Notes: generated from the letters alone by a model not told the origin. Numbered from the stretch's first letter, positions 24,691 through 38,500 are shown. The stretch is 64,000 nt of DNA from Paralvinella palmiformis (GCA_025642065.1 JAODUP010000035.1:328501-392500); one strand, 5' to 3'. Numbers and translations: made by a program.

Positions 24691-26569
24691 TAAAAGGGAC
24701 CCACATTGAAATTTTGTGTTAATCAGTGAATAAAAACATCATGTCATTGATAACTGCATCATCATAATTATGAGAATAATATCATATCACTAACGATGGG
24801 ATCGTTCTCAGGATTTATGAGGAAATTTATTACCTAACCTGCTAACCCACTGTTATGACATGTCTTATGTGTAGATCTAGACCTTATAGTTTAATAACTG
24901 AAAGGGATATGTCAGATTATGATATCATTAGATCCCTCTATATGTTTCAGGAGCTTTGAGACATCGGACATGTCGTGGAACAATCTGCGGTGACCGTTTA
25001 CAAAACAACCTCAGTCAGTGTGAACTCCCGGTTTAATGACTTAGATCTAGCTAAGTAACTGACTAAAACCTGCTCATTTGGCTGCTGCCATACATTCAAC
25101 ATTGATACTGATAGATCTAAACATCTACTCTAGATAGACAGTCATGACAGAGTCCAGATCTAGTCAGCTGTAGGCAGTGCTGAGTGAGTGCAGCATACTG
25201 ATTAGTCTAGATCTAGACCATAGACCCTGGTCCCTAGTGATCACTGTCTGTGATGTTCCTGTGAATGGCAGTGCGCACTATTCTCCCATAAAACATCTGT
25301 GTCGTGTATCACATTTCGCACACGCGCAACAAAAAGTATTATCCATATACTTGGTCATTACTACACTAATTCCATCATAATAATACTTCTATAACTGACT
25401 AAATATTAAATAGTTAAAATACCTAACATGCCGACATGGGTCCTATAGAAAGTCAGTCACGAATGAATAATTGAAAGAAGCTATCCATGTTGTCATAACA
25501 TTCGCCAAAATTTGAACACATGAACATCAAATAATAATAAAAATATAATATCAACATAAAAAACTCCAGGGCGAAAAATTATTAAATTAATTATTAATTA
25601 AAGGCATACATATAATATGTGATATGAAAGTAGTCTACTTATTATATTACTTTTGCCTTGGTTTAACGGCGTAAAAACTTTCCAGTTTTCAAATATTATT
25701 ATATTGAATCAATGAAACTAGATCTTCATATAGAGTCTACCTTGTGTTGATTATTAGGCACATCGATGTTGAACTTGTAGGCTGTAAGCGCGACCTTTAA
25801 AATAGTTCAATATAGATCTAATCCTAGCATCCAGAACAGAAGCAAGTTAGACAGATGTCCGTCATTCTGTATAGATCTCTATATAATAACTTCAGTAAGT
25901 TCACCCGGCAGTTTATCCTTCTAGGGGGGCTCTAGTTATAAACTAGCTTGCTTGTAGTTCGGTGAGTATCTTCTAGTCCCGTTGGTATACTATATCGGCA
26001 CATCACTGACATATGGATATCACTGACACATATATGTGTTCGTATACAGTCACCAACCTTATTATACAAACGCCTATAACGTTATACTTGTTTGGTTTAT
26101 TTTCGGTTGCTGGTGGATTTGCTTTCATCTCAATCGATGAAGGGGGGGGGACATTTTATTGTTATTTGCCGAAACGTTAAAACAGGGATATAATTATATA
26201 GCTGTCTGTGGTTGGGTTTATGTGTTTTTTAGCCAGCCCTGTCTCAATTTCGTACTATCATTGAATGCCACTCGTGTGTATAAACGTCGTGACTGTATGG
26301 CTGTTGGTTGGAATTAATTCAAGATCGTGTTGCCCAAAGCTTTACCTCCCCCCATTATTATATGGCCGGATTTCAGATGCCTCTGGGGATCACCAGATTT
26401 CCAAATGTTTCGAGTTAACTCGCCGACGTTTCATTTGAGCGGAAAGCGTCCTGTGAAAGCTCTTCATTGTTCCTAAAGATGTATAGCTGTCGTTGATTGG
26501 TTAATCAAGGGGTGACCCCATCTACAAATCAAATATTGGGGTTACACCGCACATCAAGGGGATCAGGTT

Positions 26570-27083
26570 AGCATGCAGGAACCAATACATCTTTCAGTAC
26601 TGCTCCCCTGTGAGTCTCAACCACTCCAACATAGAGGCTGTGCTGAATAAGCGACAGCCTGGAGATTCTCCCCGAAAAACAAAGCAGCCAACCCATATTC
26701 ATGTTTGGTTCATTTTTATGCCAGTGACTATTTTTAGGGAACCTATAAGAAAGGTTAATGTGGCGTCTGGCTGTCCTCAATAGGCGATAGCCAGCCACAG
26801 AGGTCTGTACTCTGTACGCATTGCAAACTTCAACTATAGTGACGAGTGAAGTCTCCCAGCTGAAATACCCTGATGGTGGTCACTGCCAGAGTGTTTTACG
26901 TCCTATGGGGTTTTTAACGTCCCCCTTTATTTTAAATAATCCAGTGGAGAGGGCAGCGCCATTTAACGTGGTCATCCACCCACGATGTTGTGAGCCGAGA
27001 AATTAATCCCTGGAAAAGTTTCGACCTCTTACGGGGTTCGAACCTGCGACCGTTGGCACCAAGTGCCGGTGTTAACACCGTGA
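26570..27083 (-). mobile_element. Composite of tRNA-headed repeat copies
   Basis: The right end has a B-box complement (GGTTCGAACCTGCGACCG) and GGCACCAAGTGCCGG, i.e. a tRNA-like head read leftward. The interior (TTTTACGTCCTATGGGG, TTTATTTTAAATAATCCAGT, TTTAACGTGGTCATCCACCC) recurs at 27570-27810 and 56235-56530. Confidence 0.75.
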
Positions 27084-27090
27084 GGGTGGG

Positions 27091-27094
<4 letters not shown>

Positions 27095-27142
<48 letters not shown>
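27095..27142. repeat. (TA)n microsatellite
   Basis: About 24 TA units. The open frames predicted over it (poly Ile-Tyr) are artefacts. Confidence 0.95.
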
Positions 27143-27144
<2 letters not shown>

Positions 27145-27569
27145 GCCCAAAACGCGTTTTTATTGTTACATTTAAAAGTACCAAAATGGCAATGGAATAC
27201 CCTGAATGTGGTCCTAACCAGTGTTTTAACGTCCTCATAGTCTTGAATGTGCCACGTATATAGGTTTTAAGACAGACGGTAGACATCAAAAGGGCGTAAT
27301 TCTAGGTCAATTTGACACCATCACCATGATGATATTAATCTATTCACGAGATTAGAAGACAGTAACTATATATACTATAGTCAGCCTTGCCTGGAAATTA
27401 ATAGTTTAACAGAGACTGTAACTGGAGACGTTATGATTGTGTTCTGTCTAGAACGCGATATAGTCATTATTTCACCACAATTGTCATATCTGATTATCTA
27501 ATTATTTGTATATCATACTATTTGTATATCTGAAACTTACACATACAAACATTTACAAATAACCTTACG

Positions 27570-27810
27570 CACAGATGTTGGGGATTAATTTCTCGGCTCA
27601 CTACATCGTGGGTGGCTGACCACGTTAAATGGCGCTGCCGTCTCCACTGAATTATTTAAAATAAAGAAGGACGTTAAAAACCCCCTGAGGACGTAAAACA
27701 CTCTGGCAGTGACCACCCTCAGGGTATTTCAGCTCCATCTTTCCGTACTGCTCCCCTGTGAGTGGTGAGGGAGGAGATTTCTCAACCACTCAAATCTTCC
27801 TCGGAGGGAT
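27570..27810 (+). mobile_element. Repeat copy, same family as 26570-27083, opposite orientation
   Basis: AATTTCTCGGCTCACTACATC, GACCACGTTAAATGGCGC and AAACACTCTGGCAGTGACC are the reverse complement of blocks at 26880-27003. The two copies lie about 500 bases apart, head to head. Confidence 0.8.
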
Positions 27811-28164
27811 ACCGAGTAATATTCCAAGTTCTTGAATCTTCCGCCAAGTACTTTGAGTTAGGTGATAGAAGCACCCCTGGAGGCGAACATGCGGCCTAAA
27901 AATAGGGGGAGACACGTACTGCTGTGATACACACTTGTTCAAAATCTGTCACGATGGTGGTGGGATCTGGCTTCTCAACCCAGATTGCAATTATAATTTG
28001 GCTTCATAGATCTAAGAAATAATGTTCTTTAATGAAGTGGCTTTCCTGTTCCTAAGTTCTAATATTAATCAGCATCACACCTAAGTTCATTTTCAAGTAC
28101 ATCTGATCCTCAAATGATTATGTCATATTGATCTATTTATTTCCCATTATTTACCAGACAAGTT

Positions 28165-28422
28165 AATTGACAGTAATTAACACACACAAATGATTGTTAG
28201 AATATGGCTACTGCAATGGAACATTTATGTTTGGCCTTATATAGTTATATTTTTAAGAAAAAAACAACATGTTAAATTCACATATAAACCATCTTTTTCA
28301 AAACAACCACTCAAATTCAAGGGGTTTTGTCCAAGATGTCGTTTTGGGGGTTATGTCCATAGGGGTTTTTCAGAATCGCAGGGGGTTTTGTCCGCAGGGG
28401 GTTATGTCCTGGATTCATTTTG
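28165..28422 (+). mobile_element. Foldback/MITE-like element, one arm (GGGGTTTTGTCC units)
   Basis: The core AATTGACAGTAATTAACACAC to CTTTTTCAAAACAACCACT is shared with 62470-62612 and, reversed, with 56690-56755. The right arm is a string of GGGGTTTTGTCC and GGGGTTATGTCC units. No matching left arm was seen, so this copy is probably truncated. Confidence 0.75.
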
Positions 28423-28423
28423 T

Positions 28424-28446
28424 GCGGAGCGCCTCCGTGGTCTAGC
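28424..28446 (+). repeat. SINE head fragment
   Basis: GGAGCGCCTCCGTGGTCTAGC equals the first bases of the 9110-9288 SINE, joined directly to the foldback arm. Confidence 0.7.
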
Positions 28447-28789
28447 TATAGAATTTTAGAAGAGACTCGCAAATTGATTTGGGCTAGGTACTGCGGTCTA
28501 GTACCTACCGTACTCGGGTCAGGCTGTCAGATGTAGTGGAATGAAAGATTGAAGTACCTGATGGGGGGGGGGGGTTAAATACCTAAAAGCCTAGCGATTT
28601 GGTCATGAGTTAATACGACTGCAAGTGTGTGTGTGTGACGGTGTGTTCGGGAAATATCCGACAAACACGTACAGGTGTGTCGGGTCATATAGAATGTCAA
28701 AGCTTATATATATATATATATATATATTTGGATCACGCTCACACTAATCATGACTTTAGTTCTTTACGATTCTAATATACGTACGCTTC

Positions 28790-28845
28790 TTTATCTAGAA
28801 AGGGTGCTTGTATGGCACAGTTAGTAGTGCGTTCTGCGCGGCATG

Positions 28846-28885
<40 letters not shown>

Positions 28886-28985
28886 CTCGTCTGGGTTTAA
28901 ATCCCAGTGACACGTACCTATAGCTGTGTCTGTGGAATGTTCACTCTAATTATGTTATTTCTATCGGGTGTAACACCGGACCGTG
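28790..28985 (+). mobile_element. tRNA-like SINE interrupted by a CA/TA microsatellite
   Basis: A-box-like TGGCACAGTTAGTAGTGCG at 28812-28831 and B-box-like GGGTTTAAATCCCAG near 28892-28906 are separated by a (CA)n(TA)n tract at 28845-28886. The sequence after the B box (CTATCGGGTGTAACACCGG) has no coding pattern. Confidence 0.65.
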
Positions 28986-29569
28986 GTATATCCCAGCTAG
29001 GCGTCTTGATTTTGTTCAATAAAATATTGTTCTCATTATATGAGATAATAATAATAGCAATATATATATATATATATATATAGTGATAGATTTACAAAAT
29101 GTAATACATAATTTAAGTTTTTAAATGCCCTAAGAAGCCTTATAGTAATTATCACTGAGACACAATCTTATTCATTATCAATCTTGCTCACAAAATACAA
29201 GAAATAAAATTTAAAATTTTAACCGGAAAAAAGTCCCAATATATAGACGCATCTGTTTACCAGAAACATCTGACATATATATATTTAACGTATGTGCGCA
29301 GTCTGGTTTCGGATATTTGCTGGCTAAATGAGAGTGTAATTCCAGCAAGGTTATAGTGTATCCTCGATGTTGCTGTAGCAGCCGTTTTGATGGTTATTTT
29401 TCGAGTTGGAGATGATGACGCTACATCGTCGGCCTCGACTTGAGGGGTTCGAGTCGAGTCATTATGTTAGGGCTCAGCTGATCTAAAACGGCATCGTCAG
29501 ACATCGATTCTCCAGTCTCGACAATTTCGTCAACATTTCATATACATGTACTTCTGCTGTCACGGTTAA

Positions 29570-29815
29570 TAATGGCCGAAATGGCGATCATTTTACGTGG
29601 CAGGCTACCTCAAATGAGGGAGACGCATATAATATTGTCTGTAATTTACAGCTTCACCAAGGGGACTAATTCTAAATAAATTTATTCGGGGGAGAAATCC
29701 TTGTCAGTTGCCTGATCGGATGAAAGACTCCTCCTACGGCTTCCCGCACAGTATGACCACGAGTAAGAAAGTCCTAAGCTCTTACCCATTAGGACAGAGG
29801 CAGTTCGAGATTAGA
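29570..29815 (-). mobile_element. tRNA-derived SINE, second family, copy 2
   Basis: Same block order as 23595-23855 and 58845-59082 (AATGGCCGAAATGGCGATCA, GCTACCTCAAATGAGGGAGA, TCAGTTGCCTGATCGGATG). Confidence 0.78.
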
Positions 29816-30489
29816 CAGACAACCTCCCCTCCCTCGATTGTGATCAATAACAGTGTTCGTTCATTACAAACGTCTTGGTGTCGATGTTTTCCAAGTTATA
29901 GGGGTTCAAATTTGACTTATACTTGTTTGTAAGATGTTTTCCGTCAGCAGTGTCCCCTATGGTACCATCGCTGAAGCTAAACAACTCGAAATCAACTGTC
30001 AATCCAATACAGTGACCCGATTCTGTGAAGATCCTATCTTTTGACACGATAATGGGCCTAGTTTTAAAACCATGAAAGGTTTTAACAAAGCCGGTTACAT
30101 TAATGAACATCGAAACATACGGCATTTCATTAAACAATTATTGATTTTTCACGAGATCGTTCACCGAAATTAGATTTGGACCATCAATACTTTATTGATG
30201 CAGAGCCGAAGTTTATTGAATTTTAAATACCGTTTAATGCTGTCTTAGAATTAATTTTGGCCTTCACTGGGAGACTAAATTAATGAAAAGAATCGTACAC
30301 AACTGTACATTCTGATTCAGACCAATAGTAATTTCTTAGTTTTAGTTATAATTTTTTTTAAATTTTCAAATGATCCATGCTTAATATTAAGAATCCGTTC
30401 GGTCTTACTTCAACACAAGATAATGTACACCCAAACAGTAGCAATGGCTTGAGTGACGGAAAACAAACAACCGACACCATGATATTAAC

Positions 30490-32328
30490 AATTTATTTCC
30501 ATTGGAATAAACATTCGAATATAAGCACAATATACATACAATCAGGTAAAAGTGATTCATACAAAGCACATCTAAAATGTCTGAAACGTCACCAAGAAGG
30601 CATACTACATAGATAATATGATGCCCAAGTAAAGCTTTGACTGGTACTAACAATGAGTCATAAAACAATAGCTTTATACATAACAATATAATAAACGTGT
30701 GGTTCGTTATTGTGCATCCGCTCCGGCTCAATGGCTGGAACAAGTTTTAAAAAACAAAAAAACTACAGCACACCCAAAATCAGTGCCCATCAGTGAAGTG
30801 CAGCAAATACATAGAATATATTAGTTAAATTAATGTATAATTAGGACAGAGGTGTCTACTTTCTAGAAAGAAAATAACACACGTCCGACATATGCCGAGA
30901 AGCAACATTTCAGTAAATATGGATTTACAGTCGGTTAGCCTACAACTTTCTCTGCATCAAGTAACAACAGACTTGAGGTTTGCAATGGCAGACTTGTAAC
31001 ACCATAACTGATTTTTTAAATACTGCAGATGAATAGACACATGCACACACACACACAAATAGAGACAGATGGATAAATTAACTTAGTCGGAAGTACTAAA
31101 CTCAAATCATGTGACCACTCAGCTTGCTATTAGATGGGACCAGGACAAAATTGACCACGAAACAATGAAGCACACACCAGTAAATACACATGCACCAGCA
31201 CATGAGATGCACCAATCAATACAATAATATAAACACTTCATAGTTTATTACATAAATGGCACTGGACAGTGGTAGTTATTAGTACTGGTGGTAATAAAAA
31301 GCAATCAGTCTCAGACAAACGACAGATACCGACAACAAACATCCAGTTCATAATACTGACGCTCGAGTTGACGAGGCACGTGGCGTTACTGGAGATGACA
31401 GATAGGGAACAGCTCTTTGTTTGGTGCCTGCTCCCGGTTTGAAGTTTCCCATGATGTAATGGATATGATAATTCTATAAACCGCCGGCCAGAATATCGAC
31501 GTATCGATAAACGCCTTTAAAACACGCAGCAGCCAACACTCGATCGAACAAAAGACAAACTATGGCAGAGTTCAAGATGGCACTTGCAGTGAAAACATGC
31601 ATTGCATTATTGACACAATGGAAATAAAACAGGGGGAGATACTTTCACGTTTCCTCTCCCGCGTCTAAATGTGACAGAGCGAAATAAATCGACACAGCAC
31701 TAAATTATTTTTAATAATTAAAACCACTCACACGCACAGAGAATACTCTCAGCTGGATTCTTTCTTTTGAATAAAACTTTACAATTAAAAACCAAACAAG
31801 TTAAGAGCATTAAAAGAAAACAAATCATCACACACACTTATCACTGACGTAGTTGCCAAGACGGCTAACAAATAACAAACGAATCGTATCATCAGGTTAG
31901 ATGGCGCACTCATAATGTGCTGGAAATAAACAAAAACATTGAAACAAACCAACAAATGCATACCGCATGACATACAGTAAATGCACTGGATCATGCACAC
32001 ATCTGTGTATGCCTCATCACCACCAACAACAACAACAACGAGTAACATCCCTGTGTAGCTCTATCAGTCTAGCCGAAATAAATGCCAACCAGAAATTGCA
32101 CATGCAGCTTTTGTGAGTACAGCCTTATGGTCTGATGGCTATACAAGAATCTGACAACCAGACATAGTTCAAAATATTTTTTTGAACATTCAGTGTGCAT
32201 CCACTGCACAACACATCCCAGAATAAACATACATACATACACACACACACATATATGTGTGTGTGTGTGTACAAAGCATAACAAAATTAATCAACAAAGT
32301 TAATGCTGATGCTGCTTAAGCGCCCTGG
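30490..32328 (-). other. Probable 3' UTR of the RBL gene
   Basis: Downstream of the RBL stop. A minus-strand AATAAA at 30492-30497 sets a plausible end. Contains a small CA/TA/GT hairpin-like repeat near 32240-32270. The open frames here are short and unsupported. Confidence 0.45.
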
Positions 32329-32523
32329 TTAAGTATCAATGCCATTGTTAGCCTTTCGTTCATTAACGACCATCTCGAGCCTCTTCTGAAACATAGGACT
32401 ACTGTTAAGGCACATCTTTTTCGCTCCACTTGCTTCCGCAGCCTCACGCATCTCCAGCAGTCTCTTGCTAGCTTGCTGACCTTTCTCATTCATCCTCAAC
32501 ATATTGTTTATTGCACGCAGATC
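32329..32523 (-). CDS. RBL1: RBL last exon
   Basis: 64 codons plus stop. Begins DLRAINNMLRMNEK; AKKMCLNSSPMFQKRLEMVV matches the (A)K(R/K)(I/M)C.(E/N).SP.L.RRL..V(V/A)N(D/E)R end of p107/p130. Confidence 0.93.
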   Translation of the reverse strand, partial: DLRAINNMLRMNEKGQQASKRLLEMREAAEASGAKKMCLNSSPMFQKRLEMVVNERKANNGIDT

Positions 32524-35500
32524 CTGAAGCATAAGAAAGAAAAAAGTTTACACACAAAATTCTAGGAACTAGATAGCTTCCTTCACCTGATCCGTATCTA
32601 GAATCAGACACCAACATCATCAGTGAGTACAATAAAGACCACTAATAAACATTAGACCAAGAGTACATTCATCTGAATTTGGGAATGTTTCAAAAGATTT
32701 AAAAAAAAAACCATTAATAATTAATGTTTTGAGGTACATATCACATACAAAAATATAGAGTTTAGATATAGCAGTTACCATAAACAATAAAGAAATTCCT
32801 GAATCCCAGGAACATCTTTGGAGACATAACACAAATATGCTAGAAGTTACTTGTAATCACAACATTAACTAGTGCAGGATACCAGGCACCACAATATCTA
32901 TGAAATCAGTGACAATATAAACATACAATAATCCTGAATCGTAAGACGTTTTGACGAAGCCAATATCGGTGCTACAGGATATGGCCGACATTCATTACGT
33001 ACCGTTGCAGGGCTTTTATTAAAACAGTATAACATCTTTGTAGTTGGTGTCATTGACGATTCTTTATTGCCGTGCTGTGACACAAACACAGAATGTTTTG
33101 TGGAGATCCTGCGGGGAGACTGTTGCTGGCATCGTGCCAAAGGCAAAGGTGAAAGAATGGGTACATCAGCCTGGAAACAGTAAAATCAGCATTCAGCAAC
33201 AAGTCAGCATTAAACAGAGGCATTATGTGGTACACAACTGTAATGGGAATACTACAGAGATGCCTGTGTGTAATGAAAGAATAGCGACTGAAGAGATGTG
33301 AAAAATATGAATGTACTGTATACATACTGCTTCATCGGTGGTGGCAAATTTCAGGGAGAATTTCTTTAATTTATCGACAAATATCTGGAAAATAAATATA
33401 TAAATGATAACTCATATCAGTAACATTAACCAACATTACATTACATCACACAAAACGACTACAGACATAAAGAACATGTGATTTCTGACACATAATCTGA
33501 CAACATTCAAGTGAACATAAACGGAAATTTCTAAATAAACATGTGGCAGAGTATTTTTTTTAGTAAAACAGAAAAACTCATTCATCCTGATGCTAAGGGA
33601 AGTGGAATTTTTTTCAAATGATCTATTATGAACCAAACTGGTTTTTCTTAGAATCGTATCATTTAAGAAAAACAAAACTTGACAACATTCTTGGTCTCAT
33701 TGCTGATAGGCCTACCCGAGTTTTGTTCACCAAAAGTTACATAACAATTGCTCAAGTATAATAAACAAGTGCACAATCAATATCCTCAAAACCTGCTTTC
33801 GACATTTGTTCTGTAAAGGGAACTGATATTGATTATGTTCATTGTAAATAATTTATGCAATAGAAATTTGCTTCATGTGTAATGCTTTGAACACATTTCA
33901 CCTTCCAATATGAAAAAATTTCTCATCTCACACAATGAAAACAACTCCGTGGCTCAAGTAGTAGCTGAGCTATCCATGCCCAAGCCCGAGTATATCACAT
34001 TAAAATGTCTAGATGCGTTTTGCAACTATAATAATCACATTATATAAAACATGTTCCTGATAAAACATATTCTGGGATATTCAATAAGATCTTGTGTAAT
34101 TCAGGAATGCGAGTTTTCTTCTAATGCATGAACACTGGACAAAAGTTGATGAACTTCCTTGAAAATGATCTAAACTGGGAAATATCTAATTTGTTAATAT
34201 CAAGTTGATAACGAACTGATGATTATATATTTAATTAATGATAGTGAATCCTCACTTGTAATATAAACTTAAATATAACAACATCCATCTATAACTTACT
34301 GTATTATAGAAGTGAATGAGATCACCCCTCTGTTCACCCCTGTCTTCAAATTCAAACTCTGAGTGTGTACCTGCCATACGTGTAGGTGTTGGAGGATCAC
34401 TGTTGGGTAGCATCACAGGCAGTGTCGACTCGGAACGTATACATTTTGAGCCTGTGAACAAGAGAAACATGTGCATCATCTGTCATTGAGCAAATGAACA
34501 CAGCAAGAACATGCACAATATGTGGTCAATAAAAAGCTCTTTAAGGATATTTCTCTCCAATTCAAAGTACCTCAAAATAACTGTATATATCGAGTTAACA
34601 TAATCATGGGTAAGATATCATGTTTACACATTATGACATGCACCAGTTCCTCCTGAACCGCAGCCAACACAAACTCTATAATATTGTGTAGAGTACCTTT
34701 GCTTTTCTGAGATCCTGTACTGCTATCACTGTCACCTGAAGCTTGACGCTGTCGTCTTGACATCAGAATACTACGGTACACCTGATGAACAACAACATTA
34801 CATTATCAGAACGACAAGAAACATATCTGAACCTTCGTGTGTGAACGCTATCATGTAATCAAAGCATACATTTGTAGCAAAGTAAATGGCAGAATAGTTA
34901 TCACCACAACTTACGTGACTCTGAGCCTGTGGTTGTTGTCTGTAACATTTCATGATATCCTGAAATGATCTTTCCTTGCGTGTTACCTGGAAGAGACACA
35001 AATCATTCACTTTGAATAAGTACAACTTAACAACACATCAACCCAAATTTGATCCATTCGTACACCTTTTATGACATTCAGCAAACCAGCTTTAACCCTA
35101 AATTCTCAGCAGGCATCTCCAAGCACAATTATCAGTGCCCCCTGCAATGATTTCCCAAGCGTGACAATTATACAACCAACACCAAGCAACGTAATCATAA
35201 AACCCCAGCTACATTAACTGCCCTTCTTTTCTCCCTGTGATGGCACATATTCTGTTATGTTCACACATACAATAATGAAATTAAATTTACAAATGTGAAG
35301 AGCAAGTAGTTCATTTGGTCTCTTTACTGGTTACATGAGCCCTGGTCTTCAGATAAGCCAAAAGAGGAGAACAAATATTCTCCATGTGACATTTTGTTAA
35401 AAGATGGATGTCGATGTCAACTTAATTTGTTGTTGACTTTGCGATTTTTCAGTGCTAGAGAATTATGAAGATATTTAATGGCTCTCTTTATTATGAGAGA

Positions 35501-38500
35501 TTTATTATTAAGAGAGATTTCAATTTTGTCATAACCACAGTGTATTAGTATTACCTTGCCCATGACGTAGACAGAACACATTATAAGCTGGTCGAGATGT
35601 CTATCTTTTAGCAGGTCAATGTGGTTCATCAAGAGTGTGCTCGAAACACGTCCATATCTGTCGGTGTAGTTCGCTATCTATGACCAGTCTGTCACAGAGG
35701 TCCTGCAATCGGACACTGGCCAAATGGTACACCTGGGGGGGAAAATATCCAACTGTTAAGGACACCTACTGGTGACAAACAATACAGGTCTCATCTGTGT
35801 AATGAATGTATCTTACAGCTGAAATGCACCAAAAGTCTCACATACGGTTTATAATCCGGGAAACGCCTTCATCGTTATAAAACTTTTATATTCTGGTTAG
35901 GACTAAACGTAATATTTATTTCAACCAACATGGATTTGCACATTCTGGGGCCATTGCTAATTCCATTGGGTGATGATTGATGTTTTACTGCCACTTTCGT
36001 GCACATGATAGGCTATATGGGCCGAGCGACCTCCAAAGGCAATGAAGCGAAAATCAAAGATGAAACAACCTTCAGATATATCTACGCTAAGATTCAAACA
36101 CGGATGGTAGTGATCCGTGGTCCAACACGCTAGTGGGTAAACCACGGAGTCACCCCTTTAATTCCCTTGGGATTATGTAGTTTATACCTGCCATTTACAG
36201 GGCAAATAATTTGCAATAATCTATCCAGATATTTATTTATATATAACAAGCCTATCTGTAGTTTGTCAGATGAGAACCAAGGAATTCCCTGGTTTAATAC
36301 ACCAAATGGCCACTCAACAACTGTGACACTCATTAAGAAACATGATGTTAAATAAACACTAATGTATTGTCCTGGGGAGGATGGATGGATAGATGAATGA
36401 ATGTTGTTTAACGACACATCGGCACAATTTAGGCCATTCAGTGTACTAGAGAGAAATACTGGTACCACAATACCATCTGAGGCAATTTGTATATCCTGCA
36501 TACACCATTTTAAACAACAAACAACCATACCTTCCTGAGAAACAAAGCAAACGAGCCAGTTCGTTTTGGTTTAGATGTTTCCTGGTTGCCTGCTGATGCT
36601 GCCTGTTTATTTTTGTCTGCATTAGGACTAATGTTCTCCGACTGCTTCTCATCCCTCTTATCATAAAGGATCACCTCCTTCTTGGTGCCACTATCCTGGA
36701 CTGGAGCCATTAACTGATGAGGGATTGGGATCAACAACTGGAATCAAACGAGAAATCACATGCACTGGCATACAAAACAGATTGACCATGTACATAAATT
36801 GGTAATGTTATTCATATACCAATGGTATATGAATAACATTTATAAGATTAAAAATTTTATTACATTCCTGCACCTAACATATAAAAGTCAAAGGATGCTG
36901 GAAAATTCTTCTCTTTCTCACTTGGTCTTAATGTGTGCGAATGTTCCATTCTAGTATTAGGAAGAAGAATATTAACCATTTGTTTATAAAAGGAAGGGAC
37001 TGTGCATGTGAATTTGAGCAGGGACAAGCAACAAGTGCATGCATTTCTCATGAATACTACCAGGATCATGTACCACCAGGAAATAAAATCAGACAATTTC
37101 ATGCCTTTGAAGGAATGAATTGCAGATGAAGGATATCACTGAGGATATTAACTGATCCACACACACAAACAAGATCTATACATATATATATAGATGAGTC
37201 TGTATTTGTGCTCTTATTATGAGACAAATGATATCTTTGATATTCAAACTATCATCCAATATACAATGTTTAATAGACGTTAATAACAGAAAAAAATGGA
37301 GTTCATATAAAATCAGTCAAAAATAAATGCCAACTAATTTTTGGCCATTTGGCTGTAAATGTTCCTGTTTCACAGCCACTTTTGTGCACATGATAGGCTA
37401 AATGAGCCGAGACTCCCAAAGGTAATGAGGCCAAGTGATCTATAGCCAACCATGCTACATTATAATAATCTAGATTAATAGGCAAACAATTAATCAACAC
37501 ATGGCGTTATTATGCCATGATGTCCTGTACATAGACACACATAAATGGCTCATACTAATTTGGCTCAGCACAACAATGTATGAAAATTTACATATTTTTT
37601 CTTCTTAATAAATCAGCTATGTGTCATCATTGACTGGACAATAGATAATTTTCACCATGAACCCTCCCCACCTTCTAAAATTGTTCTATATAAGGCCTTC
37701 ACCCAACTGGAATAAGGCAGTCTAAATGAAGACTTTGGTGTATAATTATATTCTCATTATTTACAGGTTGGTGTTTAATAATTCAGCTGATGTTGTTACT
37801 TATTCATAAATCAGTATGACTGTTTGTTAATAAACATAAGTAAAAAAGACAAGAATTCTGCATGAACACAGCTACACTGAACAAGAAAGCTGAAACTTTC
37901 CATATTAGTTACCTTTTTACCATCACCAGTCTGCGCTAACTGGAATGTGGTGATGGTACGTACTTTTACAGGACTGTTAGTCTGTGAAACTGACTTTGGT
38001 GTAGAAGGTGGTGTAGACGAAGCACTAGAGGTCGCTGAAGGTGTGTCAAACAGACGCCTCCTTGAACTGCCTGGAGTTGGTGACACAAAGTCCACAGCTG
38101 TTGGTCCAGATGGTGACTGAAGTAGATCTGAAATCATGAAGCAAATCCTGTTATCTATTTTTGATATTTCATGTCCAGCAGGTCTGATCTCTAATACGCA
38201 GTTAAGGATCTTTTACATTTAAAAAAGGTTTGTTTAGGTTTTAACTAGTTATTATTCACAGGCACCCGATTGATAATTGGTGTTTTATCGCCACCTTTGT
38301 GCAAATGGTAGGCTAAATGAGCCGAGCGACCTCCAAAGGTAATAAAGCAAAGATCAAACAACCTTCAGATATGCCCACGCCGAGATTAGAGCACGGGTGG
38401 TAGTGATCTGTGATCCAACACGCTACTGCTAGACCACGGAGGCGCCCCTTCATAAGGACAGAATCCACAACTTAATATGAAACCAGTAAAGATTCATACA

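Larger units (their letters stand above)
22925..30480. other. Intergenic or 5'-intronic region between the Mextli-like and RBL genes
   Basis: No convincing coding exon. It holds SINE fragments (23595-23855, 24590-24690, 26570-27083, 27570-27810, 28424-28446, 29570-29815), a foldback element (28165-28422), a microsatellite-split SINE (28790-28985) and TA tracts. The promoter and first exon of the Mextli-like gene are probably somewhere in 23000-26000 but could not be located. Confidence 0.55.

Noticed and set aside
26932..27289. Open frames with poly Ile-Tyr on both strands
   Set aside because: Produced by the (TA)n tract at 27095-27142.
30405..30743. 112-codon minus-strand frame past the RBL stop
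   Set aside because: Hydrophobic, low complexity, spans the likely poly(A) site; no homology seen.
36130..36528. 132-codon minus-strand frame in RBL intron 16
   Set aside because: Partly covered by a SINE and interrupts a well-supported exon series; no domain recognised.
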